64,000 nucleotides of DNA, taken from Epichloe hybrida. Lineage: Eukaryota; Ascomycota; Sordariomycetes; Hypocreales; Clavicipitaceae. Positions within the stretch are counted from its first letter, which is position 1, and each line of letters starts with the position of its first letter. Made by a program: the position numbers and the translations under genes. Positions 11,237-22,172 of this stretch are shown piece after piece. The stretch is from positions 1 to 64,000 of the forward strand of contig JAFEKR010000047.1 in NCBI GenBank assembly GCA_019022495.1. Reading direction: 5' to 3'. A model generated the notes under the pieces. It was not told where the DNA came from, searched no databases, and saw nothing but the letters and a program-made list of their open reading frames with translations.

Positions 11237-11582
11237 TCACTGAGCAATGCAGGTGAGAGCACCATTAACACGCTCACATTCTAGAGACTTGTTAGAGAAA
11301 CAATCGTGTATCATGCATTAAAATTATCAGTACTTACTTCCACTCAAAACTGGAGAATTACCAGAAGGGCCACTAAGATACTTGCAGCTAGAGCCCATTT
11401 TATGAGAACAGTTATTGGGGCAGTTGCAAGCATGGTCTAAAACAAGCAAGTGAGAAACGTCAGTTTCTTTCTCTGCAAGGTCCGAGATATTGTTAGATTA
11501 ACCACCTACAGGCGTCGGTTGCAACAGCAGTTGCACCGCTGATCATAAGTACCAGGGTAATGAGGCTAATTTTCATCTGCAT
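11237..11582 (-). CDS. Six-cysteine secreted peptide, copy A (71 aa)
   Basis: Three exons: 11582-11510, 11436-11338 and 11280-11237 (73, 99 and 44 nt), with GT-AG introns of 73 and 57 bp. The product has a hydrophobic signal peptide (MQMKISLITLVLMISGATA) and a mature domain of about 50 residues with cysteines in the order C-x-C-x3-C-x7-C-x15-C-x8-C. The block YHACNCPNNCSHK...GSSCKY matches copy B at 14411-14811 almost residue for residue, and exons 2 and 3 have identical lengths and phases in both. GKC-x8-C near the C-terminus fits the gamma-core pattern GXC-X3-9-C of defensin-like peptides. Family and function are unknown to me; an antimicrobial or effector role is inference. TATAAAG lies about 40 bp upstream of the ATG. 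Confidence 0.8.
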
Positions 11583-12056
11583 TTTGGCGTGGGGATGTAG
11601 TTAGAGCACAATGAAAGTCTTTATAATAAGGATAGGAGAGATATGTGATGGTTATGCTGCTTGCAATATAAGTTGGCAGAGTGAACAGTTATAAATATAA
11701 AATTGGCAGGTTATGCATTCAAAGGCATGTCTGGCTTTCCCACCACAATGTTAACAAAATCGTAGTTACGGTTCAAACCTTTCCATAAATAATTACTAAT
11801 TCGTTTGTCCGTATACCCAAGGAAGATAATGATCATCACGGCTAACGTCAGCAGACGTTGCATTGCATTCTTAGTGGATGCGGCTATCTCTTCAAACTGA
11901 AAGCACAACAGCAAAGGGAAAAGAGTAAAGAGAAAACATCAAGCTATTTCTAGACTCCACTCCATAACTGGTGAAGCTATGACTAACTTGGATCTACAAG
12001 CATCAGCGCCCGATGGCCCAAATTGTGACAGGTCTTGCTTACACGGAGAAGCATTA
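11583..12056. other. Intergenic, no gene supported
   Basis: Holds the upstream region of peptide copy A (TATAAAG at 11619-11625, minus strand) and the 3' side of the phosphodiesterase gene. A 67-codon minus-strand frame (11711-11914) has one hydrophobic run but no homology or splice context that I can support. Confidence 0.4.
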
Positions 12057-13433
12057 TTATCTTCTTTTCTCATTTCCATCTTTTTGTGATAAGTATGGAA
12101 ACCAGAAACACACATGTACACGAAAGGACCAAGCACACGATTCTGCCTCGTAAGCCTTGTTCCACTCTAGCCGTGCCGCGCTCTCGACGTCATCCGCATT
12201 TAGGAGGTCTGCGCCCTCGTTGACCAGTACCTGCCACACATGGTCTCGCAGCGAAATAGGCCAATCCGGTGTCCCCCAATATCGTGAGGTGAGATTTCTA
12301 GACTTCGCTGCTTGTAATGATCGACGTAACTTGTTCAATTGGTCCGCATTGAAACCAGTCCGAACAGATCCAATCGAAATGGCAAGGGAAGTTGATGCTG
12401 CATAATATCTTGCCATAGGTAATCGTAGGAATGAATATGTATGGCAATCGACTAGGTATTCAAAGCTTTCATCGTTTGCGAGTTCGTCTAGCGGCGCGTC
12501 TAAGAAGGTGTCATTGAATCTAGTCAAAGATGCACATCCAGTGCCCAAGATGGAATGTGATGTGACAATATTTCCGGTGCCTATGATTGTAATTGGCCCT
12601 TTCGTTTGTGTGTACTGGGAAGTTTTTGTGTCAAGTTCAAGTTGAGTGAGATATTCGTTTTCCCGAAGTTTTCCAAGTTGTTGCATCACCACTGGCCAAG
12701 TTGCCGTTGCATTGTCCTTGACATCGATGAATAGCAACAGAGTGTGGTCCGGCCTCGTTCGAAACACTCCATGTCGTGAAAGGTTTTGGCCAGATGACAG
12801 GACGCTGATTCTGTCGTTCAACTGGTTCAGAATTTTTGCGAGAGGATCAAGGTAAAGCGTCTGCAAGGTCTTCTTTTCTGACAGTGCGAGAGCATTATGT
12901 CCCACCAAAATGTCCTTCCCGTCTTGGCTCAACCATACATCGGCCTCCACACTCATGCACCCTGCGGCGAGAGCGGACAATAGAGGATATGGCCGTAAAT
13001 AGTCGTTGTGAGAATGACATGAAACAGGAATAACAGAGTGAGAATAATCATCTAGCCATTCGAGCACGGCGTCCCCGCTTCTGTCAATCGGATTTATGGA
13101 AATAAAATTGTGAGACTGTGAGGATCTCATAGCCGTCGGTATCGCTACAAGAGTGATGACAAGAATTATGCCATTTCATGGAAGGGGGTCAATAAGAACG
13201 GGAAAAATTGTTCCTGGAAATTAGGGATAATTGCTGCCATACATGAGAAGTCCCGTTCCGCACAATGCAAAACCCCATAACAATACAATCTCAAAGCGTC
13301 TCTTCCTTGGGCGAGCCACATATTCATGTTCTGCTTGTGAGGCACCAGATTGCGTCGATGTCGAATCTCGGTGTAGTTGGCCATAATTTGTGTTCGAGTG
13401 TGTAATATTGTTTGACGACATCTCGATACTCAT
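12057..13433 (-). CDS. PLC-like phosphodiesterase, AIM6-type, membrane-anchored
   Basis: A member of the altered-inheritance-of-mitochondria-6 family, which has a PLC-like TIM-barrel fold. Exon 1 (13433 to about 13243) encodes a polar cytosolic tail and one membrane segment (LLWGFALCGTGLLM). The long exon (about 13125-12057) encodes the barrel: CHSHNDYLRPYPLLSALAAG carries the catalytic HNDY region, then GCMSVEADVWLSQDG, DILVGHNALALS and LLFIDVKD. The C-terminal LLNADDVESAARLEW is typical. The intron between them is clear in outline, but the exact acceptor is uncertain: the best-phased AG is weak (GAG near 13126), and TTGTAG at about 13147 is out of phase with the GTATGG donor. Substrate is unknown for the family. 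No catalytic loss is visible. Confidence 0.8.
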
Positions 13434-14410
13434 CTTTCCAGATGATTCACATGTCCGTTTCCGTGAAATTATGACAATCCTCCGATCACCTATTGGTTAA
13501 AAGCAGGGATCCTTTGTTCTTCATAGAACTGAAATTACAGACGTCCGCCAAGATCATGTGCTTATATCATACAGCAGTCTACCAGCCGAGAGTTGTAAGC
13601 AGGACAGGTCGTTTCACTCTTCACCCACTTGGAGCATACGATAGAAGGCTCAATAAGTCGATCTCTTCATTGTCGCAGTCTTACGGAGTACATTTGCTAG
13701 TATTCTTTCTAGCTAGTATCTTGAGAGCCCCAAACTAGCCAGGGACATGACGTGACGAATCCAACTCGTCATATTTTGTTTAAAATGTCGTCACGTTGAC
13801 TTTGATCACACCTACATGAGAGCAGGGGGACCTTGTGTAATTTACAGCCTCGGACGTGCCGGAGCTCTTTTATGCTAGCAACTGCCGGTGACGAAACTAC
13901 ATTGTCCTTGAATAAAAAATTTTTGCGGTTCATGCAGACCAGGCCACTGGAGTCGTATTGGGCGCCGGTAACACCCGCACACCACCTTCAAGTGGCTTAC
14001 GCTCACGTAATACGCGAAAAGGTGCAATGAAAAAGCTACAAGGCTGTAGATATGCAAGAAGATACCACGTAAGCGGCAGTTACACGCATGTGTCCAACGG
14101 CTATTGGTGCTCATGGTCAAGGGTTAGGGGATGTAAGCCCGTCTTCTGTCCGATCAATTGTTCTTAGGTAGATACTACAACAAGACACTCGTCTCTGATT
14201 AGTGGCGCGGCATGACAGATTCATCCACAACCAACCTCCCGCCTACATCCTATTCTGAGTCATCTTTTACACTGTCAGGCTTGACGAAAGAGATTTGATT
14301 CAATACCCACAGGTCACTTTCTCGTATAAAGGCTTCCCCTTTTCGCTTGTTCAGTCTTGATGTTTTACCAATCTAACAAACAAACAAACCAAGTCTTCAA
14401 AACGCTCGTC
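13434..14410. promoter_or_regulatory. Divergent spacer; TATA box of peptide copy B
   Basis: Almost 1 kb between the phosphodiesterase and peptide copy B. TATAAA at 14325-14330 lies 81 bp before the chosen ATG and is followed by a CT-rich run (GGCTTCCCCTTTTCG), a usual fungal start-site context. Short frames inside have no supporting features. Confidence 0.5.
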
Positions 14411-14811
14411 ATGTTTTCTACTATCATTTCTACAGCCGTACTCCTGCTCGCCAGTCAGGCTGTGGCCGCTCCTGCTGCTAGCCAAGAAGTGACTGCCCGC
14501 GATGACGATGTCTCTGCTCGAGGAGAGGTGGGCATCATGATTGCCACAGATCCATGTGGGTAATTACAGAAGAAGCATTGTTCACCTATGTCAGAGGATA
14601 ACCTTTTTGCCAGACTTTGCATGCAACTGCCCTAACAACTGCTCCCATAAGGATGGCTCAAGCTGCAAGTACTACAAGAACTTCTCCAACTCTGGTCCAG
14701 TGGCAAAAGGGAGTAAGTCTCGAAATGTTCCTCGCGACTGCTGCAGTGAAATTCTAATGGTTTGTAGAATGTGGCCGGCAGGGCGATCATCTTTACTGCT
14801 ATGCTTCTTAA
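14411..14811 (+). CDS. Six-cysteine secreted peptide, copy B (95 aa)
   Basis: Paralog of copy A. Exons are 14411-14555, 14614-14712 and 14768-14811 (145, 99 and 44 nt); introns are 58 bp (GTGGGT donor) and 55 bp (GTAAGT donor). Exon 1 gives a signal peptide (MFSTIISTAVLLLASQAVA) and a pro-region longer than that of copy A (EVTARDDDVSARGE). The domain reads YFACNCPNNCSHKDGSSCKYY ... GKCGRQGDHLYC, with the same C-x-C-x3-C-x7-C-x15-C-x8-C spacing. An in-frame ATG 18 codons upstream (14357) would bury the signal peptide, so the inner Met was taken. RDD/SAR-type residues before the domain could be protease processing sites. Function is unknown; secretion is well supported. Confidence 0.82.
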
Positions 14812-15288
14812 GTGTATGGCCGTAGGAGACTGTCCAAAAGGAAGTAGCAGATCATCAGATATTGTCTATTGATAGCTCAAAACCTTTCACCTTCCATGTC
14901 CAATTCTGAATGCGGGAAAATGGAGAAAGTGGTGATTGTAGCATCTCATTTGGAAATCCTTAGCCTTACAAAAATCTAACTCTAGTATAATTCCATTTAC
15001 ATTGTAGTGGAAATAACCAGTCAATGCAGACTAAACGGTGAATGATTGGTGAAAACCCGTAGCCCTAGTATTCATTGCAACCTGAAAAGTTCCGATTTTG
15101 ATTATGTTACGCTTTCGTCGCTACTAGAAGGCAATCGCATGCTGGCGAAGCTATCTACATCTTTCTGCCGGAGCCTCGTTTCGATGGATTCAGGCAATAA
15201 CCATCTATATGTAGATAGAATTAGTAGATATCGGCAAGAAAACTTGGTTAACTAATACTAATACAAGTTGCCTATATCCTAAGCCACC
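14812..15288. other. Intergenic, no gene seen
   Basis: About 480 bp, AT-leaning, between peptide copy B and a hAT transposase remnant. A 69-codon frame has no features. It may contain the decayed edge of the hAT element. Confidence 0.45.
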
Positions 15289-15489
15289 TTAACAACTGCC
15301 CACTTTCTTTAATAACTCGTCGTATCCATCCAGCAGCCCTTCTCGTAGCCCTGATGTCACCGTTTGGGTCACAGCGATTGTGCCTGCATCCAGGCCCGAC
15401 CTTTTAGTCAAGACCATCCATCCAGCGGAGGAGAAGGCCCTTTCACGCTCCGCTGCCATCGCTGCCATCGACGTTCTGTCGATGGCCAT
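15289..15489 (-). pseudogene. hAT transposase C-terminal fragment
   Basis: A 66-codon frame whose sequence AIDRTSMAAMAAERERAFSS matches the hAT dimerisation domain pattern (…PA-MSAE-ERVFSSA…), followed by a degenerate helix and LREGLLDGYDELLKK. Only the last part of a transposase is present. The catalytic domain and terminal repeats are not visible nearby, so this is a fossil. It ends just downstream of the DUF6914-like gene. Confidence 0.6.
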
Positions 15490-15516
15490 GTATGCTCCGC
15501 GCGGATACTCTCAATT

Positions 15517-16058
15517 CTATATACTATAATGCTTTACACTCGGCTCCCCCGAATCCCGTCCTCTCATTCTCTCACCGGCATTCGAGAGCGCCGTGTCCTT
15601 GAACCAATCGATTTCGAATTTCCGTACCCAACCTTGGCTCTGTAGGCTTCGAATGGCATCCATGGCCCACGTCACGCAGCTCTGCTGCGGATGCGTATTC
15701 TTGACTGGTAGAGGAACTTTGTTGAAAAAGTCCCGAAGCTCAGCGCCTGATACCCCGTCTGGTACCTGTCCGATAACGATAAGCCCAAGGAGCTTAGTAC
15801 TGAGTGTAGTGTCGACGTTTTCCTTGACACGGAGCCTCCAATCCATTGTAGGGTTCGTCATTCGGAACGTGACGGGGTCAATATCGGATGCGTCGGTGGC
15901 TTCAAAGGCCTGGCAGTCTCGCCCTTGGCTTCTCTGGGGCATGATGACCATGCCCCAGTGGTAAGCCTCATAGCCAAGAATTTGTCGGGCGTTGCCTCGA
16001 GAAAAGGGTTACAGAACAGCATATAGTGGGCATATGCGATAGGATCATGTGAATCCAA
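15517..16058 (-). CDS. DUF6914-like small protein, 5' end uncertain
   Basis: The C-terminal 140-160 residues form one open frame containing YEAYHWGMVIMP near the start, WRLRVKENVDTTLSTK, LGLIVIGQVPDGV, and CVTWAMDAIRSLQSQGWV near the end. The HW start and the C-x-x-W-x-x-D-A-x-x-x-L-x-x-x-G end recall a widespread fungal family of about 150-180 residues (DUF6914-type), whose role is unknown. The frame containing GYEAYHW is closed upstream by a TAA near 16011, so the first exon must be joined by splicing. A candidate Met (MDSHDP) at 16058 is in another frame, and I could not fix the junction. The coordinates cover the supported exon and the candidate 5' exon. Confidence 0.5.
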
Positions 16059-16282
16059 ATTTCAGGCGTTGACTCCCTATAGCTCACTGACTGACTGACC
16101 GACTGTTAAGCACATATACATACTCTTATAGCAGCAGCCATGTTATAAGTGCGCACCCAGTTTTTGACGTACTAGGATACATACAATTTGAAACAAGACA
16201 TGCTTGGCAAGCACGGGGGACGAATTTATTAGTCAATGGTAGGCAATGAATGTTGAAGACGGTGATCAAGTAGTATGCTGAC

Positions 16283-19200
16283 TTAGTTAGTCAAAGGCAG
16301 GCGGCCAATGTCAAGCAGCAAAGCTCCCGCAGTCTCATCCAGAGCATCCAATTCTTCCAATATACCCTGCGCGTCAGGGTGTGAGCCCTGAGCCTCCCAA
16401 AGGGTTCGGAGCTGATTGATCCTGAGCTCTACCCAATTGGCGGTCGAGTGTTCAATGTTTTGGACCACGACATGCAGCATGAACTCCTGATACATCTCCG
16501 CCGGGTGGATGGTGACGCCGTCAACGGCCTGGACCCGCTCCTGGTACCGCCGGTAGGCGTGGACGACGTCGTTGAGGATCTGGGCCCAGTTGCGGTTGAT
16601 GACGTCGTCGTTGAGATACGACGTGACCTGTAAGGCGGTGCGGATGTTGCTGATGGCGGCGGCGGCGCGGTTCGCGTCGGGGAGATCAAATCCGTTCGAA
16701 TTCCACAGGTCGTCGGCCATGGGCCGGTGGCCGACCCAGATGCGGGCCTTGTAGCCGTTGAGCACTGCCTCGGCGTTGACCATGACCCCCGGGTTGAGAT
16801 CGGAGCCGTACGACTGGGTGATCTCATCGATGGGTCTGCCGCGACCCGTGTGCGGGCCGTTGGGGTCCCACGAGGCGTACGGCCGGTGCAGGTAGCTGTT
16901 CTCATCCAGATAGCGCTCGGGGATGGCTGTGTGGGCGCTGCTGATCAGCGTGCCGTCACCTCGACGGGCTTGGCCGCTCATCATGTACTGCTCCGCGCGC
17001 GGTTCCGTCTGCCTCTCGTTGATGTGCTCCGAGACGACGCGGATGTCTGGATCAGTGGTGCTCGAGCTAATGGCCACGTTTCCGCAGTCGTAGCAGTCTT
17101 CCGGACCATACCGCCCCGCGTTGGGATTCGCTTGCAGCAGGCAGGCGCCGTCTTGTCCCTGCGGATACCGCCCCATGGTGATGTCCCAGTTATGCGAGGT
17201 GCCATGCACCGTGTAGTGTTCTGGCCTGCTATACTGGATGGGAGGTGCCCGCCCTTCGACCGGACTGGACTCGGTGATGAGGTCTTGGAAGTATGGCTTG
17301 CCGGTATCTGGGTTAAGGTCTAGGGATGGGTCCAGCTCCGACAGAAGAGAGGGTGGTGCCCGACGAGCCGTTCGTCTCCTCCGGCGGCTGTCGGTAACGT
17401 GCTCGTACGGCTCGCCCGTGTCCGGATTCAGATCCAGGGTGCGGTCGAACTGGTCCAGCACGCTCATACAGAGACACGTGTCTAGGTGGGAGCCGCCGCC
17501 GCCGCCGCCGCTGCAAGACATGAGATCGTGCCCTCCGAAGATCGGGTATCCTTCCGGCACGGGCGCGTCACGGGCCGGCGGCGGGCTGGTGCCCTGGTGG
17601 AGGACGAGGGCATCGCCGCGGGCAACGACGCTCTGAACGTCGTCGTCGCCCCAGGGAAGGTCGCCCCTCGTGAGGGACTCGACGGTGGCCTCGGTGTTGC
17701 CGAAAGCGACGATGGCGTTACCGTTGCTTTGCCGGCTGATGCGAAACAAGCTCTGGATGGTTTGGTTGAACTGCGTGCCCGCGGCCACCTCTTTCTGGCC
17801 GTAAAAGTCGAGGTCCAGCACCATTTGCGATGTGGTCAGGAAGCGCAGGCCCAGGACGGTGATTCCCGCGTCGTTGGGGCTGACGTCTCGCCGCTCCTTG
17901 CCGTTGTGCGGCTCCGGCTTGGTGGCCAGCGACACATCGCCGGACCAGGCGTTGCTCAGCGGTTTGTTAAACAGCCCGCCCTTGTGCGGACCCATGCTCG
18001 TAGGCAAGCCGTCGGTCGCGGCCTCGGCGTTGGCAATGGCGAAGGCGGCCGAGAACTTGGCGTCGATCTCGCCCTTGCCCGTCATCTCCACCTCGACGTT
18101 GAGCTTTGGGCCGAAGCTGCAGATGCCCGGGTGCGAGAAGCTCCAGGCGCTCACGGGGCTGGAGAAGAGCTTCTTGGGCGCCATGCCGGCCGGCACGTCC
18201 ATGTGGCCCTTGCCGTCGAAGTCGAGCTGTGCGTCGAAGCTCATGGCAGTGTCGTAGAAGCCGTTGGCCTCGTCCATGTGAAACGTGGGCGAGATGGTGC
18301 CCACGAAGGTGAAGCCGAACTCGAGGTTCTCGTGCATCTTGCCCGAGATGCTCATGTCCAGAAAGCCGTCGTCTCCCTTGCCCGGGCACTTTTCCCTCTG
18401 CTCGCCGCTGAGGGACACGTGGATGTTCTCCTTGCGTATGGCGCCGACGCCGTTGAGGCTGGACGGCTGGTCGAGGTTACGCAACCCGTCAAATTTACCC
18501 TTCCAATCCGAGGCGGCCGCGCTGTAGAATCTCTTGTGCAGCGCCGAGCCTCCACCCCCCTTGACCGGGTCGCCCTGGACGATGGATTTCCAGTAACCGT
18601 GGCTGTTGGAGTAGTCGATGCGGACCAGGATATCGCCGGCATCACGCTTGGCCAGGCCAAAGTCGTGCGAGATGTCAATCTCGATGACAGTGCGGTTGGC
18701 GGCGACGGCACGGGCCGCGTGGTGAGGGAGCTCGGCGTTGTCGGAGACGTCGCGCACGGCGTGAAGCACGGCGTAGTCGCCGGGGCCGCAGCCTTCGGGC
18801 AGGCGCAAGATGGTGCCTTTTGCGCCGCCGAGATGGATTCCCTGGCAGCTTGAGTCGTCGCCGCCGCCGTCCCGGCAGACGACGTGGATGCGGCTGCGGC
18901 CTTCCCTGTTGATCTTGTCGCAGCCGAGCACGTGGGCGTCGGATCCGTCCCGGCGGCGCAACGTGTGCACGGCCGACGCGGATCCGACGATGATGACCAT
19001 GCCAAAGGTGTTGGAGTTGAGGTCGGCGGTCCCCTGGCCAAAGTCGGCACCCAGCGCCTGCAGGTCAAACTGCGGATAGTCGGAGGACGGGGGCAGCGTC
19101 GGGAAAACCTTGTCGAGGGCCACGGGCAGAAAAGGGTTCAGATTCCTGGGTGTGTTACAGCACAGTACCTTCCTGCGACCGCCGCCGGTGCACGACGAGC

Positions 19201-21496
19201 TGCCGTCGCCGAAGGTATCCAGGGCCAGCTGGACGTCGTTGTCGGCGCACTCGTTGTCGTCGCAACTGCCTTTGCCCACCCAGTGGCAGTTCTCAAACGC
19301 CGACTCCTTGGGGCAGCACAGCTCCCTGTACCCGAAGGTGCAGTCGTCGCCCTGCTTGGCGACCTTGACCATGCCCTTGGTCTCGTCGCCGTCGCCGCAG
19401 GAGCCGCGGCAGCTGGTTAGCTTGCAGGCTTCGATCTGCCGGGCCCAGGTCTGCGCCGTGCAGCAGAAGGCCTGCCATCCGGGGCGCATGCAATTCTTGG
19501 TGGCATGGCGGGAGTGGAAGAGCGTCGTCTCGCCGACGTGGCATTGGCCGTGGCACGACGGGTACTTCAACGTACCTTCACCGCCGCGCCATGTGCAGCT
19601 CTCGGGCATGGCGCTGAGCGGGCAGCAGACGATGCGGTAAGCGGTGTCGCCGCAGTTGTCCGGGTATCCCTTTCCCCCGGGGGCCATGCCGTATCCAGCC
19701 GGACACTCGGCGGGGCTGCCGCAGTCCGACGTGACGCACTTCTGCCCGTTGAGCGCCGTCCACTTGCCGGCGTCGGTCCGCTCTGCGCGCTGCAGCAGCA
19801 CGCTGTAGCTCTGCGGGCTCATCCCCAGCAGGCCCTGCAGCGCCGAGAACTGCCCGTCATCCTGGTCCACGGACCAGATCATCAGGCCGCCGAGGCCGAC
19901 GCTGTTGGCGTAGTCGACCTTTTGCTTCAGGGTCTCTGCGTCGTCAAAGCTGACCCACTGGTCCTTGCCATAGGTGAAGTACTTGGACGCCGCGTCCCTG
20001 TCGTGGGTGATCTTGGGGTTCTGGTCCGAGATGATGTCTTGGATTTCGAAATACGCGAGCGTTCCGGCGCTCTTGGTGCAGGACCCGGGCTCCGCGGCAC
20101 CGGCGAACCTGCATCCGGGGGTGGAGCAGCCCCGGTCCCGCAGCTGGAACGAGCGGCCGTAGAACCCCAGGTCCATGGACTGCTTGATCTCGGTCAGGTT
20201 GGTGTGGCTCTGCACTATGTCGCCGATGGGGTTCTCCTTGTCCCAGATACCGTGCAGATCGTACGTCATCATGTTGGTCCAGTCTGCGTACTTGAGCATG
20301 CCAGCCACGTCAAACCATCGCAGGTACCAGTACGAGCTGGGGATGGTAAAGGTCAGGCCGTAGGGGCCGTGGATGGATGTGTCAAATGTCTCCTTCAGCG
20401 TCTTGAGCAGCAGGACAAAGTTGGCGGTGTCCTGCTCCTTGCCACCGCGATCCGGCGCTCCGGGGTATCTGTACAACGTGGTAATCATCAGACCCTGAAA
20501 CTTGTGTTGTGTAGAGACAGGGGACAGGCCACGCTCGTGGTTAATCACTCACTCCCAGTCAATGTCGACGCCGTCGAAGCCATACTTCTTCATGAAGTCA
20601 ACGACATTGTCGGCAAAGGTCTTGCGGTTCTTCTCGCTAGACGCAATCTCGCCAAAGGTGGGCTGCATGTCGGTGCCGTTGTCGCTAAACGTCCATCCGC
20701 CCAGCGAGATGTAAACCTTGAGGTCGGCCAGGCCTGACTTGAGGGTGCGGACGTCGGCCGTCTTGGTGAAGAGGGACGCTGGCGTGGCGCCGTCCATTGG
20801 CACCACCCGGAAGGACTGAGGATCAACGTAGCCAAAGGCGAAGTTGAGATGCGTCAAGCCCTGGACAGGGATGGCTGCAGGAGGAAAGGGATAGCACTCT
20901 CGGCGGGCGCTCCAGGCCTCATAGTAGCCAATGACGCGGTTCGTGACCGGCACGGGGCTCTTTCCGGGGGGCACCGCCGGGGTACCGCAGTTGCTCTGAC
21001 ACTTCTCCGAGACACGGCAGAACTCGGAGGTGGTGCCGCAGAAGCCATAGGCGCTGCAGCAGACGTTGAGCGGACACGTCTTGCCCGGAGGGTCGGCGTA
21101 CCGGCCGCACTCCGGCTTGGCATCGCACTTGCTCACGCAGTCGGGGCCGCAAAAGGTGGGGCCGAAGCCGCAGGTGCCCACTTCGCCGCCGAAGAAGGAG
21201 CCGCAGCAGGCATTGGTGTGGCAGGGGTTGGACTTTGTGCAGGCGTAGGGATCAAGTCGCCGGGTCAGCGTGTGATTAGACTCTTCATAGCCGTCTAGCA
21301 GCAATGGGGGGGCGTGCGGCAGGTCGGGGACAGGCAGAACAGGCACTGCCTCGCGTTGAGACTTGGAAGGGGTTTTGGGGGAGACTGAAGAAATGTTAAA
21401 GGAGGGCGACGCCAGAAAAAGGGCTACAATGAGGAAAAAGGCCAGAAGCGTGATGGGGAGTTTGGACGCCCGCGGCGCATCAGAGGAAGCGGCCAT
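16283..21496 (-). CDS. Subgroup-C (killer-toxin-like) GH18 chitinase, very long
   Basis: Two exons (21496-20553, 20468-16283) join across an 84-bp GTGAGT...CAG intron inside the active-site Glu codon, giving DGVDIDWE-YPGAP (D308 to E315) and about 1,709 residues. The start chosen (MAASSDAPRAS) precedes a signal-anchor (LPITLLAFFLIVALFLA); the upstream Met would translate a CT-rich leader. Order: a cysteine-rich hevein-like stretch (84-125), a type-1 chitin-binding domain (129-169, CCSAYGFCGTT), the GH18 barrel (about 186-560), then cysteine-rich modules and a C-terminal domain of unknown role. Known subgroup-C enzymes cut chitin and resemble the yeast killer-toxin alpha subunit. The usual LysMs are missing here but present in the divergent neighbour. 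A repeat LDLNPDTG(E/K)PY occurs twice in the tail. Confidence 0.93.
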
Positions 21497-22172
21497 GCAA
21501 GGCAATGCGGTACACGAGGCGATGAAAGATAGATAGATGGCAGGAAGAGAGAGAGAGAGAGAGAGACAGAACTTGGTCTCCTGATACCTGCGCGGCACCG
21601 GCGTGCCGGCTCGTAAACGCAGAACAAAGAGAGCAGCAGCCATGATGAGTATTATAGCTTGTCTTGCCGGCAGGAAGGCCTTGCTCTCTCAGCCAAATCA
21701 AATTTTGCAACTCCTGCCTGGCCCATACGGGCCCTCTGGATCCCTGCTTGTTTGCCGCGCCCGCATGAAGAGGCACGCAATCGGGCACGGTGTCCGGCGC
21801 GAGGCTGCTGCTTACTGAGGTGGTGATGCCGGGGATGGTGGACGTTCGAGTTGTCGCAAGGCATATAAGGGATGATGAACGCGCAAATTAGTGGCCAGTC
21901 GGCCACGCCGCCTTTTCTCATGCAACATAAGTCGGGTCCAGCTGCGGGGAGGGGGGGGCAGATTTGGTAGTACGGAGGGCAAACAATCGAGAACCAACCT
22001 GGGCGACGTGCAGGTCATTCATTCCAATCCGAGATAACTGATAGATAGCATGGACCTAGCCATATTCCTTCACGAAGACTTGACTTACGTGTCTCGTCTA
22101 CTTGTCCGGAGGCTCCCCCTTTTTGCTGTCCTGCGGATGACATTTTCAACTACGCAGTAAACAAGCATCATC
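21497..22172. promoter_or_regulatory. Shared divergent promoter, chitinase and LysM gene
   Basis: About 675 bp between two start codons read outward. It includes a (CT/GA)n microsatellite at about 21547-21567 in the presumed 5' leader of the chitinase. A shared promoter could co-express the enzyme and the chitin-binding protein; that is inference from layout only. Confidence 0.55.

Noticed and set aside
16429..19640. Many long frames antisense to the chitinase (up to 455 codons)
   Set aside because: Shadow frames produced by the high GC content at third positions of the real gene.
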